A DNA stretch of 34,593 nucleotides. Origin: a virus. Both the position numbers and the translations under genes were made by a program. Position 1 is the first letter of the stretch. Each line of letters opens with the position of its first letter. Below the pieces are notes generated by a model. It had not been told where the DNA came from, ran no database searches, and saw nothing but the letters and a program-made list of their open reading frames with translations. Of the stretch, positions 14,132 through 22,037 are shown piece after piece. The stretch is taken from the IMG/VR virus record IMGVR_UViG_3300047300_000022, positions 1 to 34,593 of that record; one strand, 5' to 3'.

Positions 14132-15094
14132 TTAAGCTGGAACTGCCAGAGCGTAAGCGCTGGAAGACAAGGCTGCACCAGTTGTTGCGGCTGTGCGAAC
14201 AGCTTTCACGCCATACAGAGTGTCAGATGTAAACAAGGTAGCGAGGTACTCTTGTTTGTACTGAACTTGTGAGCGCACACCAACTTGCTCAACCAGAACC
14301 ATAGAATCCTTGTGGCCCATCAAGCAGATGCGGTCAGTACCAGAGTTACCAGCACCGAAGTCAGCATTGCTTGTTGTGAACACGGGGATACCATACAGTT
14401 GACCGATTTCACCATTGCGGATTGCGTCACCATTGCCCACGAAAGCCTGTTCTGTGTAACGAGCCAAGCCCATCAATGTGTTACGGCTTGAGGGAGGAAT
14501 GATGAAGAAGCGACCATCCATAGGAGTGTCGTTGTCATCCAAACGCTGAATAGTGCGACGAATAGCAGCATCAGTCAAAGCAGCGGCATTAGAGGTAGTG
14601 CTGTTATAAGCAGTAGTACCATCAGAACCGATATAAGCCTTGGTAGTTGTGTTGCTAGTAGCGTAGTCGTTAGTACCAACTGTAGCGCCATTGAAGTAGC
14701 GACCCAGTTGAACCAAGTCAGTATCTACTTGCTTAGCCAATGCATAACCAGCGTCTGCTGTATAAAACTGACGCAAGCTGTTCAAGGCTTGTGCTTCAAC
14801 GATGTCTTCGATCAAACGGCTATATTCATAGTGCTTGTCGATAGCGATCTGGACTTCAGTCTCAGTAGCAGCAATCAGGGTAACTGCTGTAGAAGCAGCT
14901 TTAGCTGATGCAGAACCACGAGTGGGGGCTGGAATGTGAACTGTGTCACCTTTCTTGCCCTTGAAGTTCATTTTGTTGACGATGTTTGCCAATACAAGGT
15001 TTTTCTTGTAGGCGGCAACAATCTCATCACTCCAGATTTCTGGAATAAAGGTTGCTGCTGTGGTTGTGGTTACTGCTGGGGTTGGAAAAGCCAT
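14132..15094 (-). CDS. Major capsid protein
   Basis: The 320-aa protein begins with a Thr/Ala-rich lead (MAFPTPAVTTTTAATFIPEIW), then SDEIVAAYKKNLVLANIVN and GKKGDTVHIPAPTRG. This order, with EYSRLIEDI soon after, is typical of HK97-fold capsid proteins of short-tailed phages. It has a strong GGAG ribosome site, lies directly after the scaffold gene, and is followed by an intrinsic terminator, as expected for the most abundant late product. The codon use looks slightly more GC-rich than the fibre genes. Confidence 0.9.
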   Translation of the reverse strand: MAFPTPAVTTTTAATFIPEIWSDEIVAAYKKNLVLANIVNKMNFKGKKGDTVHIPAPTRGSASAKAASTAVTLIAATETEVQIAIDKHYEYSRLIEDIVEAQALNSLRQFYTADAGYALAKQVDTDLVQLGRYFNGATVGTNDYATSNTTTKAYIGSDGTTAYNSTTSNAAALTDAAIRRTIQRLDDNDTPMDGRFFIIPPSSRNTLMGLARYTEQAFVGNGDAIRNGEIGQLYGIPVFTTSNADFGAGNSGTDRICLMGHKDSMVLVEQVGVRSQVQYKQEYLATLFTSDTLYGVKAVRTAATTGAALSSSAYALAVPA

Positions 15095-15118
15095 GATTAA
15101 ATCTCCAAAATAAAGTTA

Positions 15119-15859
15119 TTACCGAACCCTGCCCTCTGCGTATGCCTGCATGATCTCATCACTTAGTGCATCGTATCGGTTAGGGTCTTGCATTTTCAGC
15201 CGAATAAGGTCTGCCCTTCGATAAACCTTACGAGAAGACTCACCAGAACCACCTACATCAACTCCTACAGCTTTAAGACTTTGCTTGCGTGTAGCCTCAT
15301 TAGAAGCCTCACTTTGCTGTTTCTTAACGCCACGAAGTTGCTTATATGTGCTTAACAGCTCATTGGCAGAATCATAGTCAAACTCAGCATCAGCACGCTT
15401 GAATAACTCAATGCGAACAGGGCTAGATTTCACCCAATTTGCAAAGTCCTGATCTTTAGCTATATCGCCAAAATCGGGATGTTCTTGCGCTAACTTCTGT
15501 TGAATCTGTGTCCTTTTCAATTCTAGCGTTGCTTGTCGCGCAGCTATGATGTCAGGGTGACTATCAACTGTCTTCTGAACTGCCTTCTTTGGGTCTTCAA
15601 AAAAGTCAATCTCAGGTTCGTCCTGCCTAATAGGTTGTTGTTTAGACCCAAGGTTCTGTCTGATAAGTTCATCGGCTAGTTTTCTTACTTCGCCAACCTC
15701 TTGAGCCTGCTTTCCAATCAGCTTTTCAGCCTCTTGGTGCATTCGTACAATTTCATCTAAACTTTTATCCCTATATTTTTCAGGGAGTTCAGGTTTTGTA
15801 GCTTTTTGCTCTTCGATTTCTAACTCACCAGGCAATTCTTTGTCATCATCAACTAACAT
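15119..15859 (-). CDS. Capsid scaffolding protein
   Basis: ATG 15859 is chosen over an upstream TTG at 15883 because AAAAAGGA precedes it; the product is 246 aa. It is acidic and highly helical with many Glu, Lys and Gln: MLVDDDKELPGELEIEEQK, a central coiled coil (about 45-75), acidic DEPEIDFFEDP, and a basic C-terminus (SSRKVYRRADLIRLKM) of the kind that contacts capsid protein. Its position just before the capsid gene supports the call. Confidence 0.82.
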   Translation of the reverse strand: MLVDDDKELPGELEIEEQKATKPELPEKYRDKSLDEIVRMHQEAEKLIGKQAQEVGEVRKLADELIRQNLGSKQQPIRQDEPEIDFFEDPKKAVQKTVDSHPDIIAARQATLELKRTQIQQKLAQEHPDFGDIAKDQDFANWVKSSPVRIELFKRADAEFDYDSANELLSTYKQLRGVKKQQSEASNEATRKQSLKAVGVDVGGSGESSRKVYRRADLIRLKMQDPNRYDALSDEIMQAYAEGRVR

Positions 15860-15916
15860 ATTTTTCCTTTTTCCTGCCGTCAATCGGTTGTAGGAGATTC
15901 AACTCGGCATTATTGC

Positions 15917-16144
15917 TTATGAGTTGAGTTTGCGCTCACTCTTTAACTTGTCGGTATGACTCTTTCCAAATTTGGAATGAGCAGTAGGGAATGCTCCCGA
16001 CCATCCTTCAAGCTTAAAAGCTGGCGCAGATAAAGTGCGGTTGGCAGTTGCTCCACACTCACACATTAGACTGATTGCCTCATAATCAACCAATCTTTCT
16101 GTTTTGTGTCCATTTTCACAGACGAAATCAAACATTCTTCTCAT
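15917..16144 (-). CDS. FmdB-like small zinc-ribbon protein
   Basis: The 75-aa protein starts MRRMFDFVCENGHKTERLVD and then SLMCECGATANRTLSAPAF, followed by KLEGWSGAFP. This resembles the FmdB/zinc-ribbon family, although the first knuckle (CENGH) has His in place of the usual second Cys. ATG 16144 has GAGGA five bases upstream and overlaps the preceding gene by 17 nt. Similar proteins are frequent before phage scaffold or capsid genes. The role is unknown. Confidence 0.72.
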   Translation of the reverse strand: MRRMFDFVCENGHKTERLVDYEAISLMCECGATANRTLSAPAFKLEGWSGAFPTAHSKFGKSHTDKLKSERKLNS

Positions 16145-16367
16145 TTAGTTCCTCATATGCTCTCTCGCTGACTTGTTTTAAGTTTTTCAGCCAAGTGAGT
16201 ATAGAAAGTTCACCTTTTCGGAATTGTAGACTTTTTTCGTCACTAATTGTTGCAATATTATTCAAAGGTTCAATCATATTGTCAATATCCTCTAAAAGTT
16301 GTTTCCAACCTTCAGAAGCCATCATTGAGAACCTAGCCTCATAATATTTCTGTAATTCAGGGGTCAT
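16128..16367 (-). CDS. 79-aa helical hypothetical protein
   Basis: The protein (MTPELQKYYEARFSMMASEG, then WKQLLEDIDNMIEPLNN) is acidic and helical and ends in a Lys/Glu-rich helix. It overlaps the 92-aa gene by ATGA and the FmdB-like gene by 17 nt, so the three form a coupled unit between fibre genes and scaffold. I do not recognise the family with certainty; similar proteins accompany FmdB-like genes in phages. Confidence 0.75.
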   Translation of the reverse strand: MTPELQKYYEARFSMMASEGWKQLLEDIDNMIEPLNNIATISDEKSLQFRKGELSILTWLKNLKQVSERAYEELNEKNV

Positions 16368-16642
16368 GCGCCATTTCCTGAATCAATTGTGATTGTTTCT
16401 ACTACTGGATCAGGGCGAGTCTGCACTTCTACTGTGTAAACCATGCCATTTTCTACATAAGGATCACAACCTACTAGCATTTGAGTAGCTCTGTCATGTT
16501 CTTTGAAGATGCTAACCTTTAAACAGCCATTCTCAGTAAAGAAGTCATCATTTGGGCCAGTCACAGGAAATGATGTATTTGAGAATAACTCACGATAGTG
16601 TCCAACTGTGATAGTTCCATTTTCTAGTTTAGCAATGTTCAT
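16364..16642 (-). CDS. 92-aa hypothetical protein following the LamG adhesin
   Basis: The product (MNIAKLENGTITVGHYRELF, then PVTGPNDDFFTENGCLKVSI) is beta-rich with an acidic end. It begins two bases after the stop of the LamG gene. Small proteins with this type of N-terminus often follow fibre genes, where they can act as fibre-assembly factors. That role is inferred from position only. Stop and next start form ATGA. Confidence 0.68.
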   Translation of the reverse strand: MNIAKLENGTITVGHYRELFSNTSFPVTGPNDDFFTENGCLKVSIFKEHDRATQMLVGCDPYVENGMVYTVEVQTRPDPVVETITIDSGNGA

Positions 16643-16644
16643 GT

Positions 16645-18627
16645 TTATCCTTTATCTGCAAATGCTGCTGTAGGGGCTGTAAAGTTTGCTGTGTACCGAG
16701 CATAGCCTTTGGTGATTCGTAAATCGTCTATGTAGCCTGTCAAAGTAGTTGATAGTCCACGGTTAATACCAATTACAAAGTTGTCTGTACTGCTTACATT
16801 AAAAGGTGAAGAAGATGTGCCGCTTCCGTTTGCAACGCCATTTAAATAATGTGTAATAGTAGAGCCAGACCTAACAACTGCAACATGATTCCATTGTGAG
16901 GATGGAATTGTGTTTGTGGTTTGCAAAGAAAAACCTGTTCCAGTTTCAAAATACAATTTATTTGTTGTTGAATAAAAAACAAACGCCCATCCAGATGTAG
17001 GTGGTGCTGAATCATCTGAGTTTGCACAAGAAACAATGCCCCCATAATTTCCGTGTGCTGTGTAATACAACCAACATTCAATGGTGAAATCGCCTTGCAA
17101 TGATGCAATAGGAGTAGTCAGATTTTTTAAGTAATCCCCAGTCCCATCAAAATACATCGAGCCAGTACCATACTTCTTAACGCTTGTAGAAATCTGTGCA
17201 TTGCCCACAGTTTCTAAGTCGTTCATCATGGCGTTGTCTAAGATGCCAGCGTTGGTGTAGTTGAGCAGCAGCTGCGTGTTGGTAATGGCAGTGAGCGGGG
17301 CTGTTGGAGGAGTGAATGCGCTGTTGTAGAGCGAAGTTCCTTTCAAGAACCGGACATCCGACAAATACCCATTGAAGGGATTGCCTCCAGGAGTCGCGCC
17401 AAAAGACCACGCATCCGTGTTGTTCACTAGAGCCGCGCTGCTTGTTACTGTGTTTCCGAGAACACCATTCAAAAAGAGTCGGATCGAAGTCCCGCTTCGA
17501 CTTGCAACGATATGGTTCCACTGATTGGGAACAATGGTTCCGATGCTCACACCATTTGCAATGTCGTATGAAGACCCATTGCTACTTGCGTAGAAGACAA
17601 CCGTGCCGCCGGATGTGTAAAAAATAAACGGGGAATATCCGGCGGTGCTTGCTCGCTTGTCGATCAAAGCCGGAGTGCCGGAAGTGGACAAGTAATACGC
17701 CCACACTTCCACCGTGAAATCTCCAGAACCAAACTCGGTATTGGCGCTGTCTGGGGCCGTCAAATAATCTCCACTACCATCAAAGTACCCAGACCCACCA
17801 ATCACGCTTGTGGAGTAGGCAGTTGTAGGGCTAAATGGGCTGAAGCGTTGGACGCTTACATCTCCAGTTTTTGTAATGGTATATGCATTAGACGAATTGT
17901 CAATAAAGCAATTGCTCTGGCAAATCAATGCTTGCGTTCCGCTAATAGCTGTTAATGGTGCTGTAGGTGGCGTAAAGTTTGTGGAATACAAACCTGAAAG
18001 CACCAATCTGTAATTGGACAAGTAGCCAGTCCCCGGTCTTGCGCCAAGAAAAGCGTTGTACCAAATTCTTCCATTTGACGCTACGTAAGTTGTGCTGTCT
18101 GCCCAAGTACTTCCAACCTGTACACCATTAACAAAAAATCTTGTGCTACCACTTACACGGCTTACGGCAATGTGCGTCCATGTATTTAATGCTGGTGCTG
18201 TGGAGCTAGTAATAACCGATGAACCACCAACGGTATAGTCAATCGAGCTGGTTGCGGCCAAACCAATGGTGATATATGAGCCATTGGTACTATTTGGTCT
18301 GTAATCAATATTTGTGACGCTGGTATTGGTTAAAAATATCCAAAACTCAACAGTAAAGTTACTTGTCCCAATAGCAGTTCCACCACTTGAGCCAATGGTT
18401 AAATAATCCCCAGATCCATCAAAGTAAGCTGACCAATTATTCCCATACGGTGTAAACGTGCCTTGGGTTGTATTGCCATTACGAGTAATGGTGAAGTTGT
18501 TTGTAGATGAGTCTAAGAATGTATTGTTCTGTGCACCATTAGTACCATTACCATGTAACAACATCGTTACATAGTTAAACTGAGGGTCTTTAGCGTCTGC
18601 GCTACCTGATTTGGATGCTGCGAACAT
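16645..18627 (-). CDS. Triple LamG (concanavalin-like) adhesin
   Basis: The 660-aa protein has an N-terminal lead (MFAASKSGSADAKDPQFNYV, then LLHGNGTNGAQNNTF). Three concanavalin-like/LamG domains follow, each opened by YFDG-GDYL: about residues 69, 277 and 493. Each continues with FTVE-W or FTIECW and a WNH or WTH-(I/V)A strand with V-R-G, and ends with a YLSD(V/Y)R or YIDDLR strand. Such domains bind carbohydrate, so this is a likely receptor-binding fibre. It follows the 166-aa connector. DNA of the middle domain is markedly more GC-rich than the third, suggesting a swapped domain. Confidence 0.85.
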   Translation of the reverse strand: MFAASKSGSADAKDPQFNYVTMLLHGNGTNGAQNNTFLDSSTNNFTITRNGNTTQGTFTPYGNNWSAYFDGSGDYLTIGSSGGTAIGTSNFTVEFWIFLTNTSVTNIDYRPNSTNGSYITIGLAATSSIDYTVGGSSVITSSTAPALNTWTHIAVSRVSGSTRFFVNGVQVGSTWADSTTYVASNGRIWYNAFLGARPGTGYLSNYRLVLSGLYSTNFTPPTAPLTAISGTQALICQSNCFIDNSSNAYTITKTGDVSVQRFSPFSPTTAYSTSVIGGSGYFDGSGDYLTAPDSANTEFGSGDFTVEVWAYYLSTSGTPALIDKRASTAGYSPFIFYTSGGTVVFYASSNGSSYDIANGVSIGTIVPNQWNHIVASRSGTSIRLFLNGVLGNTVTSSAALVNNTDAWSFGATPGGNPFNGYLSDVRFLKGTSLYNSAFTPPTAPLTAITNTQLLLNYTNAGILDNAMMNDLETVGNAQISTSVKKYGTGSMYFDGTGDYLKNLTTPIASLQGDFTIECWLYYTAHGNYGGIVSCANSDDSAPPTSGWAFVFYSTTNKLYFETGTGFSLQTTNTIPSSQWNHVAVVRSGSTITHYLNGVANGSGTSSSPFNVSSTDNFVIGINRGLSTTLTGYIDDLRITKGYARYTANFTAPTAAFADKG

Positions 18628-18630
18628 ATA

Positions 18631-19131
18631 TTATTGTGTGTAGTTTTGACCAATCGTAGTTCCATACCACGATGTCCCATCACTAAAGAACGAAAAGATA
18701 TCTTGTTTACTAGCAGTACCAGTTACAGTTGGTGCAGTAGCACTAGGCCAATTTACTGTTGACCATGTAACAGATCGTGAACCAGTTGCATCTTGTCTAA
18801 GAACAATAACAAAAGACTTTCCAGCAGCTGCTGTGGGCATGGTTATAGTTGCATTTCCTGTCAAAGTCAAAATCTGAACAGTACCATTAGCCAAAGATAC
18901 AGTAATTGCTGTGCTTGTGTTAGCTGTATAAGCAGTTTCTGTATAGTTTGTAACAGTTGGGTTTGTCAGAGTCTTATTTGTTAGTGTCTGTGTTGCAGAA
19001 GTACTAACAATATCAGCAGAGTTAAGCTGAGAGCCAGTCGGAAGATTTACAGTATCTCCAGATGCAAGTTCACCAAGTGAAGTTACATCTGAAGCGGTAT
19101 ATATAGATTTAACAAGATTAACGACAGCCAT
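18631..19131 (-). CDS. Fibre connector protein, paralogue of the 183-aa protein at 9502
   Basis: The 166-aa protein carries TQTLTNKTLTNPTV at about 47-60, then NYTE, TMPTAAAGKSFVIVL and GTSWYG near the end, matching the product at 9502-10053 in order. It is beta-rich and Thr/Ser/Ala-heavy. It lies between the collagen-like fibre and the LamG adhesin and is probably a structural adaptor in a fibre. GAGGTAACTT precedes its start. Confidence 0.68.
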   Translation of the reverse strand: MAVVNLVKSIYTASDVTSLGELASGDTVNLPTGSQLNSADIVSTSATQTLTNKTLTNPTVTNYTETAYTANTSTAITVSLANGTVQILTLTGNATITMPTAAAGKSFVIVLRQDATGSRSVTWSTVNWPSATAPTVTGTASKQDIFSFFSDGTSWYGTTIGQNYTQ

Positions 19132-19142
19132 AAGTTACCTCA

Positions 19143-22037
19143 TTAGATAAGTGCGATGTTCTTGGCAGTACCAGAACTATTAAAGAAAGGCAGATATGAG
19201 TTACTTATCAAAGAAATAGTATCAGATGTGCCATCAGCTTTATAGAATGGGAAAACAAGAGTTGCACCACCACCAGTAGATGCAATTGTAATTCCACCAG
19301 AAGAGTTAGTGATTGTTATATTGCTACCAGCAGTCAAAGTAGATGCTGTATAACCAGTTCCGTTGCCAATTAACAACTGTCCATTAGTAGGTGTAGTTGT
19401 TAATCCAGTACCACCATTAGCGATAGGCAAAGCAGTACCGCTATATGTCATAGCCAAAGTACCAGAAGTGGTAATTGGGCTTCCTGAGATGCTAAAAATA
19501 GATGGAACAGTAGCAGATACAGAAGTAACAGTACCAGTATTAGAAGTATATCCATTAGGATTTGACGATGGATATGCACCCAATGCTGTTAAAGCATCTG
19601 CAGCAGTAGTAGCTCCTGTGCCTCCATTGGCAATAGGTAAAGCTGTACCACTATAAGTAATTGCCAAAGTTCCTGAAGAAGTTATTGGTGAACCACTTAC
19701 AGATAAGAATGATGGAACACTTGCTGCAACAGAAGTAACTGTACCTGAACTACCACTAGCGGCAATGGTTTGATTAGGCCATGAACCAGTAATAGAAATA
19801 TTAGTTCCAGCAACTAATCCTGGTGTTGAAGTTCCAGTTCCACCATTAGCAACAGCAACAACTCCAGTCACATTTGATGCAGTACCAGTTGTGTTCTGAT
19901 TCAAAGTAGGAATGTCAGCTGCAACAATTGCTCTGAATGTAGGCGCTCCAGATGAACCATTAGGAGAAGCTAATACATAGTTTGCAGTTTTAGAAGCATA
20001 AGGGTTCTGGGCGTCACCATAACCAGATGCAAGACTAATTGCAGGAGTTGCACCACCACTTGAAACAACTGGAGATGTAGCAGTTACATCAGTAACAGTT
20101 CCTTGTGGATTAGATGCTGTTGTAACGCTAGTCACACGACCATAAGTGTCAACAGTAATAACTGGAATCAAACTTGATGAACCAGTTGTTCCTGCAGTAA
20201 CTACGCCACTTGCTAAGTCAATAGCAGGAGTAGTTCCACCAGAAGATGTAATTCTTCCTGTTGAGCCAGAAACGGAAGTAACATAAGTGCCAGCAGCTTG
20301 CTTATTGTTAAATGTATTCCAGTCTGTGCTAGACAAATAACCATCAGTTGATGTCGTTGCTTGACTAATGCTAATAGCAGGAGTATTTCCACCACTAGAA
20401 GCAATAGGGGCAGTACCTGTGACGGATGTTACTGTTCCAGTATTAGATGTATATCCATTTGGGTTAGATGCAGGATAAGCACCCAATGAAGTCAATGCGG
20501 CAGATGCTGTTGTAGCTCCTGTACCACCATTGGCGATAGGAAGCGTACCATTGACACCAGCAGTCAGAGAAACTGTGTTCTTTTCCCAAAGTGAAGTTGT
20601 TGAGTTGTAAACAATAGTCTGACCATTGCTAGGAGATTGAGCTGAAACATTGTGCAACTCATCTAATTCATAGCCGTTCTGAACTTTAACAAATAATTTC
20701 CCATGAACAGCATGAGCATATTCAACTACTGCTACATATACCAAATGATCTGGAGCATAAGGTTTAGTAGTTGTATAAGTTCCTGCGGTTGTAGGACTTA
20801 AATATAGTTGAGCGCCATCTGTATATGCAGAAGTATCAATATCAGTAACCAATCCAATGATGGTCACATAACCATTAGAGTTATTGGCTAGATCGGCACT
20901 CATCACGCCCAATGTTTGAGCAGATGTTGAGTCACCAGTAGCAATAGCCTTGCTTACTGTTGGAAGTTGACCAGTAGCGCCAGTAATGTAAACAACTGTA
21001 CCTTTAGTTAAGGTTGCACCAGTTGTATTTCTTACTTGAACAATAACATTGGTGGTAGACGCTGCTACTGCTACAGACAAATCAGCCACACCAGATGCTG
21101 TAGAAACGCTCACAGAACCATCTGTTGAAGTAATGCTACCAATGGCATTAACATCGGTATAAGTAAGCGTTACAGCGCCAGTTTGACCATTTACACTTGT
21201 AACCAAGTTGGTTTGGTCAATCTTCTGCCAAACAGAACCATTGAAAAGTAACCAGTCACCTACTTGCCAATCGGTAATCCCATTTAGATTAGTTGATCCA
21301 GCAGTAGAAACAATGTAGTAATAGCCATTTGTGCCAGTACTAGAAGCAAGAGTAGGCGTGTTGGTAGAGGCATTCCATGTTCCTTGATAACTCAAACCAC
21401 CAGCGCCACCAACAGTAGCCCATGAAGTAGTCGTTCCATCTGTAGTTAGAAACTTACCAGAATTTCCTGTTTGGCTAGGAATCAGAGTGTTAATCTGAGT
21501 CTGCAAAGATGCCAAAGTATCTAAGACAGATTGAGAAGTGCCACCACCATTAGTGATAACTTTGATCTGGCTTGCCAACTCCATTGGTACGATTTCACCA
21601 ACATTGAGTTCATTGCCATTAGACAATGTAATAACTAAGCCACCATCAAAGTCAATATAAGCGTTAGTTACAGAAACACCATCTCTACCATCTACGCCAT
21701 CACGACCAGCAGGGCCTTGCATACCTTGTGGGCCTTGCAGACCATCACGACCAGGCATCCCGTCTTTACCATCTTTGCCATTAACGCCATCTTTGACGCT
21801 TTTGACTTCAATAAGTTTTTGTTCTAGCTTATTGCCAAGATCATCGTATCTTGAGCGGATATCTGCTTCAATTTTCTTAAGAGCTTGAACAACAAGGTCA
21901 ACATTCTCGCCAACTTTTTGTTTTTGCAATGCTCTTGCTTGTTCTACAGAGCTTCTGACCGAATCGAGAATTGCCTGTTGCTGTTCAGGCGTCATTTCTT
22001 TAAGGATTAAGTCCTTTACGAGACTTTCAGCGTCCAT
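19143..22037 (-). CDS. Collagen-like tail fibre
   Basis: The 964-aa protein starts with a helical region (about 1-80, including MTPEQQQAILDSVRSSVEQ). A collagen-like Gly-X-Y tract follows at about 84-120 (KDGKDGMPGRDGLQGPQG) and then a trimer-type beta fibre. A CBM-like segment (YQGTWNASTNTPTLAS, ITDWQVGDWLLFNGSVWQKI) is at about 220-280. The C-terminal half has repeated PIANGGTGATT, LGAYP-SNPNGYTSNTGTVTSV and SGSPIT-SGTLA units. These are common in long phage fibres. It overlaps the portal stop by 11 nt, so the N-terminus may attach near the portal/tail. Confidence 0.85.
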   Translation of the reverse strand: MDAESLVKDLILKEMTPEQQQAILDSVRSSVEQARALQKQKVGENVDLVVQALKKIEADIRSRYDDLGNKLEQKLIEVKSVKDGVNGKDGKDGMPGRDGLQGPQGMQGPAGRDGVDGRDGVSVTNAYIDFDGGLVITLSNGNELNVGEIVPMELASQIKVITNGGGTSQSVLDTLASLQTQINTLIPSQTGNSGKFLTTDGTTTSWATVGGAGGLSYQGTWNASTNTPTLASSTGTNGYYYIVSTAGSTNLNGITDWQVGDWLLFNGSVWQKIDQTNLVTSVNGQTGAVTLTYTDVNAIGSITSTDGSVSVSTASGVADLSVAVAASTTNVIVQVRNTTGATLTKGTVVYITGATGQLPTVSKAIATGDSTSAQTLGVMSADLANNSNGYVTIIGLVTDIDTSAYTDGAQLYLSPTTAGTYTTTKPYAPDHLVYVAVVEYAHAVHGKLFVKVQNGYELDELHNVSAQSPSNGQTIVYNSTTSLWEKNTVSLTAGVNGTLPIANGGTGATTASAALTSLGAYPASNPNGYTSNTGTVTSVTGTAPIASSGGNTPAISISQATTSTDGYLSSTDWNTFNNKQAAGTYVTSVSGSTGRITSSGGTTPAIDLASGVVTAGTTGSSSLIPVITVDTYGRVTSVTTASNPQGTVTDVTATSPVVSSGGATPAISLASGYGDAQNPYASKTANYVLASPNGSSGAPTFRAIVAADIPTLNQNTTGTASNVTGVVAVANGGTGTSTPGLVAGTNISITGSWPNQTIAASGSSGTVTSVAASVPSFLSVSGSPITSSGTLAITYSGTALPIANGGTGATTAADALTALGAYPSSNPNGYTSNTGTVTSVSATVPSIFSISGSPITTSGTLAMTYSGTALPIANGGTGLTTTPTNGQLLIGNGTGYTASTLTAGSNITITNSSGGITIASTGGGATLVFPFYKADGTSDTISLISNSYLPFFNSSGTAKNIALI

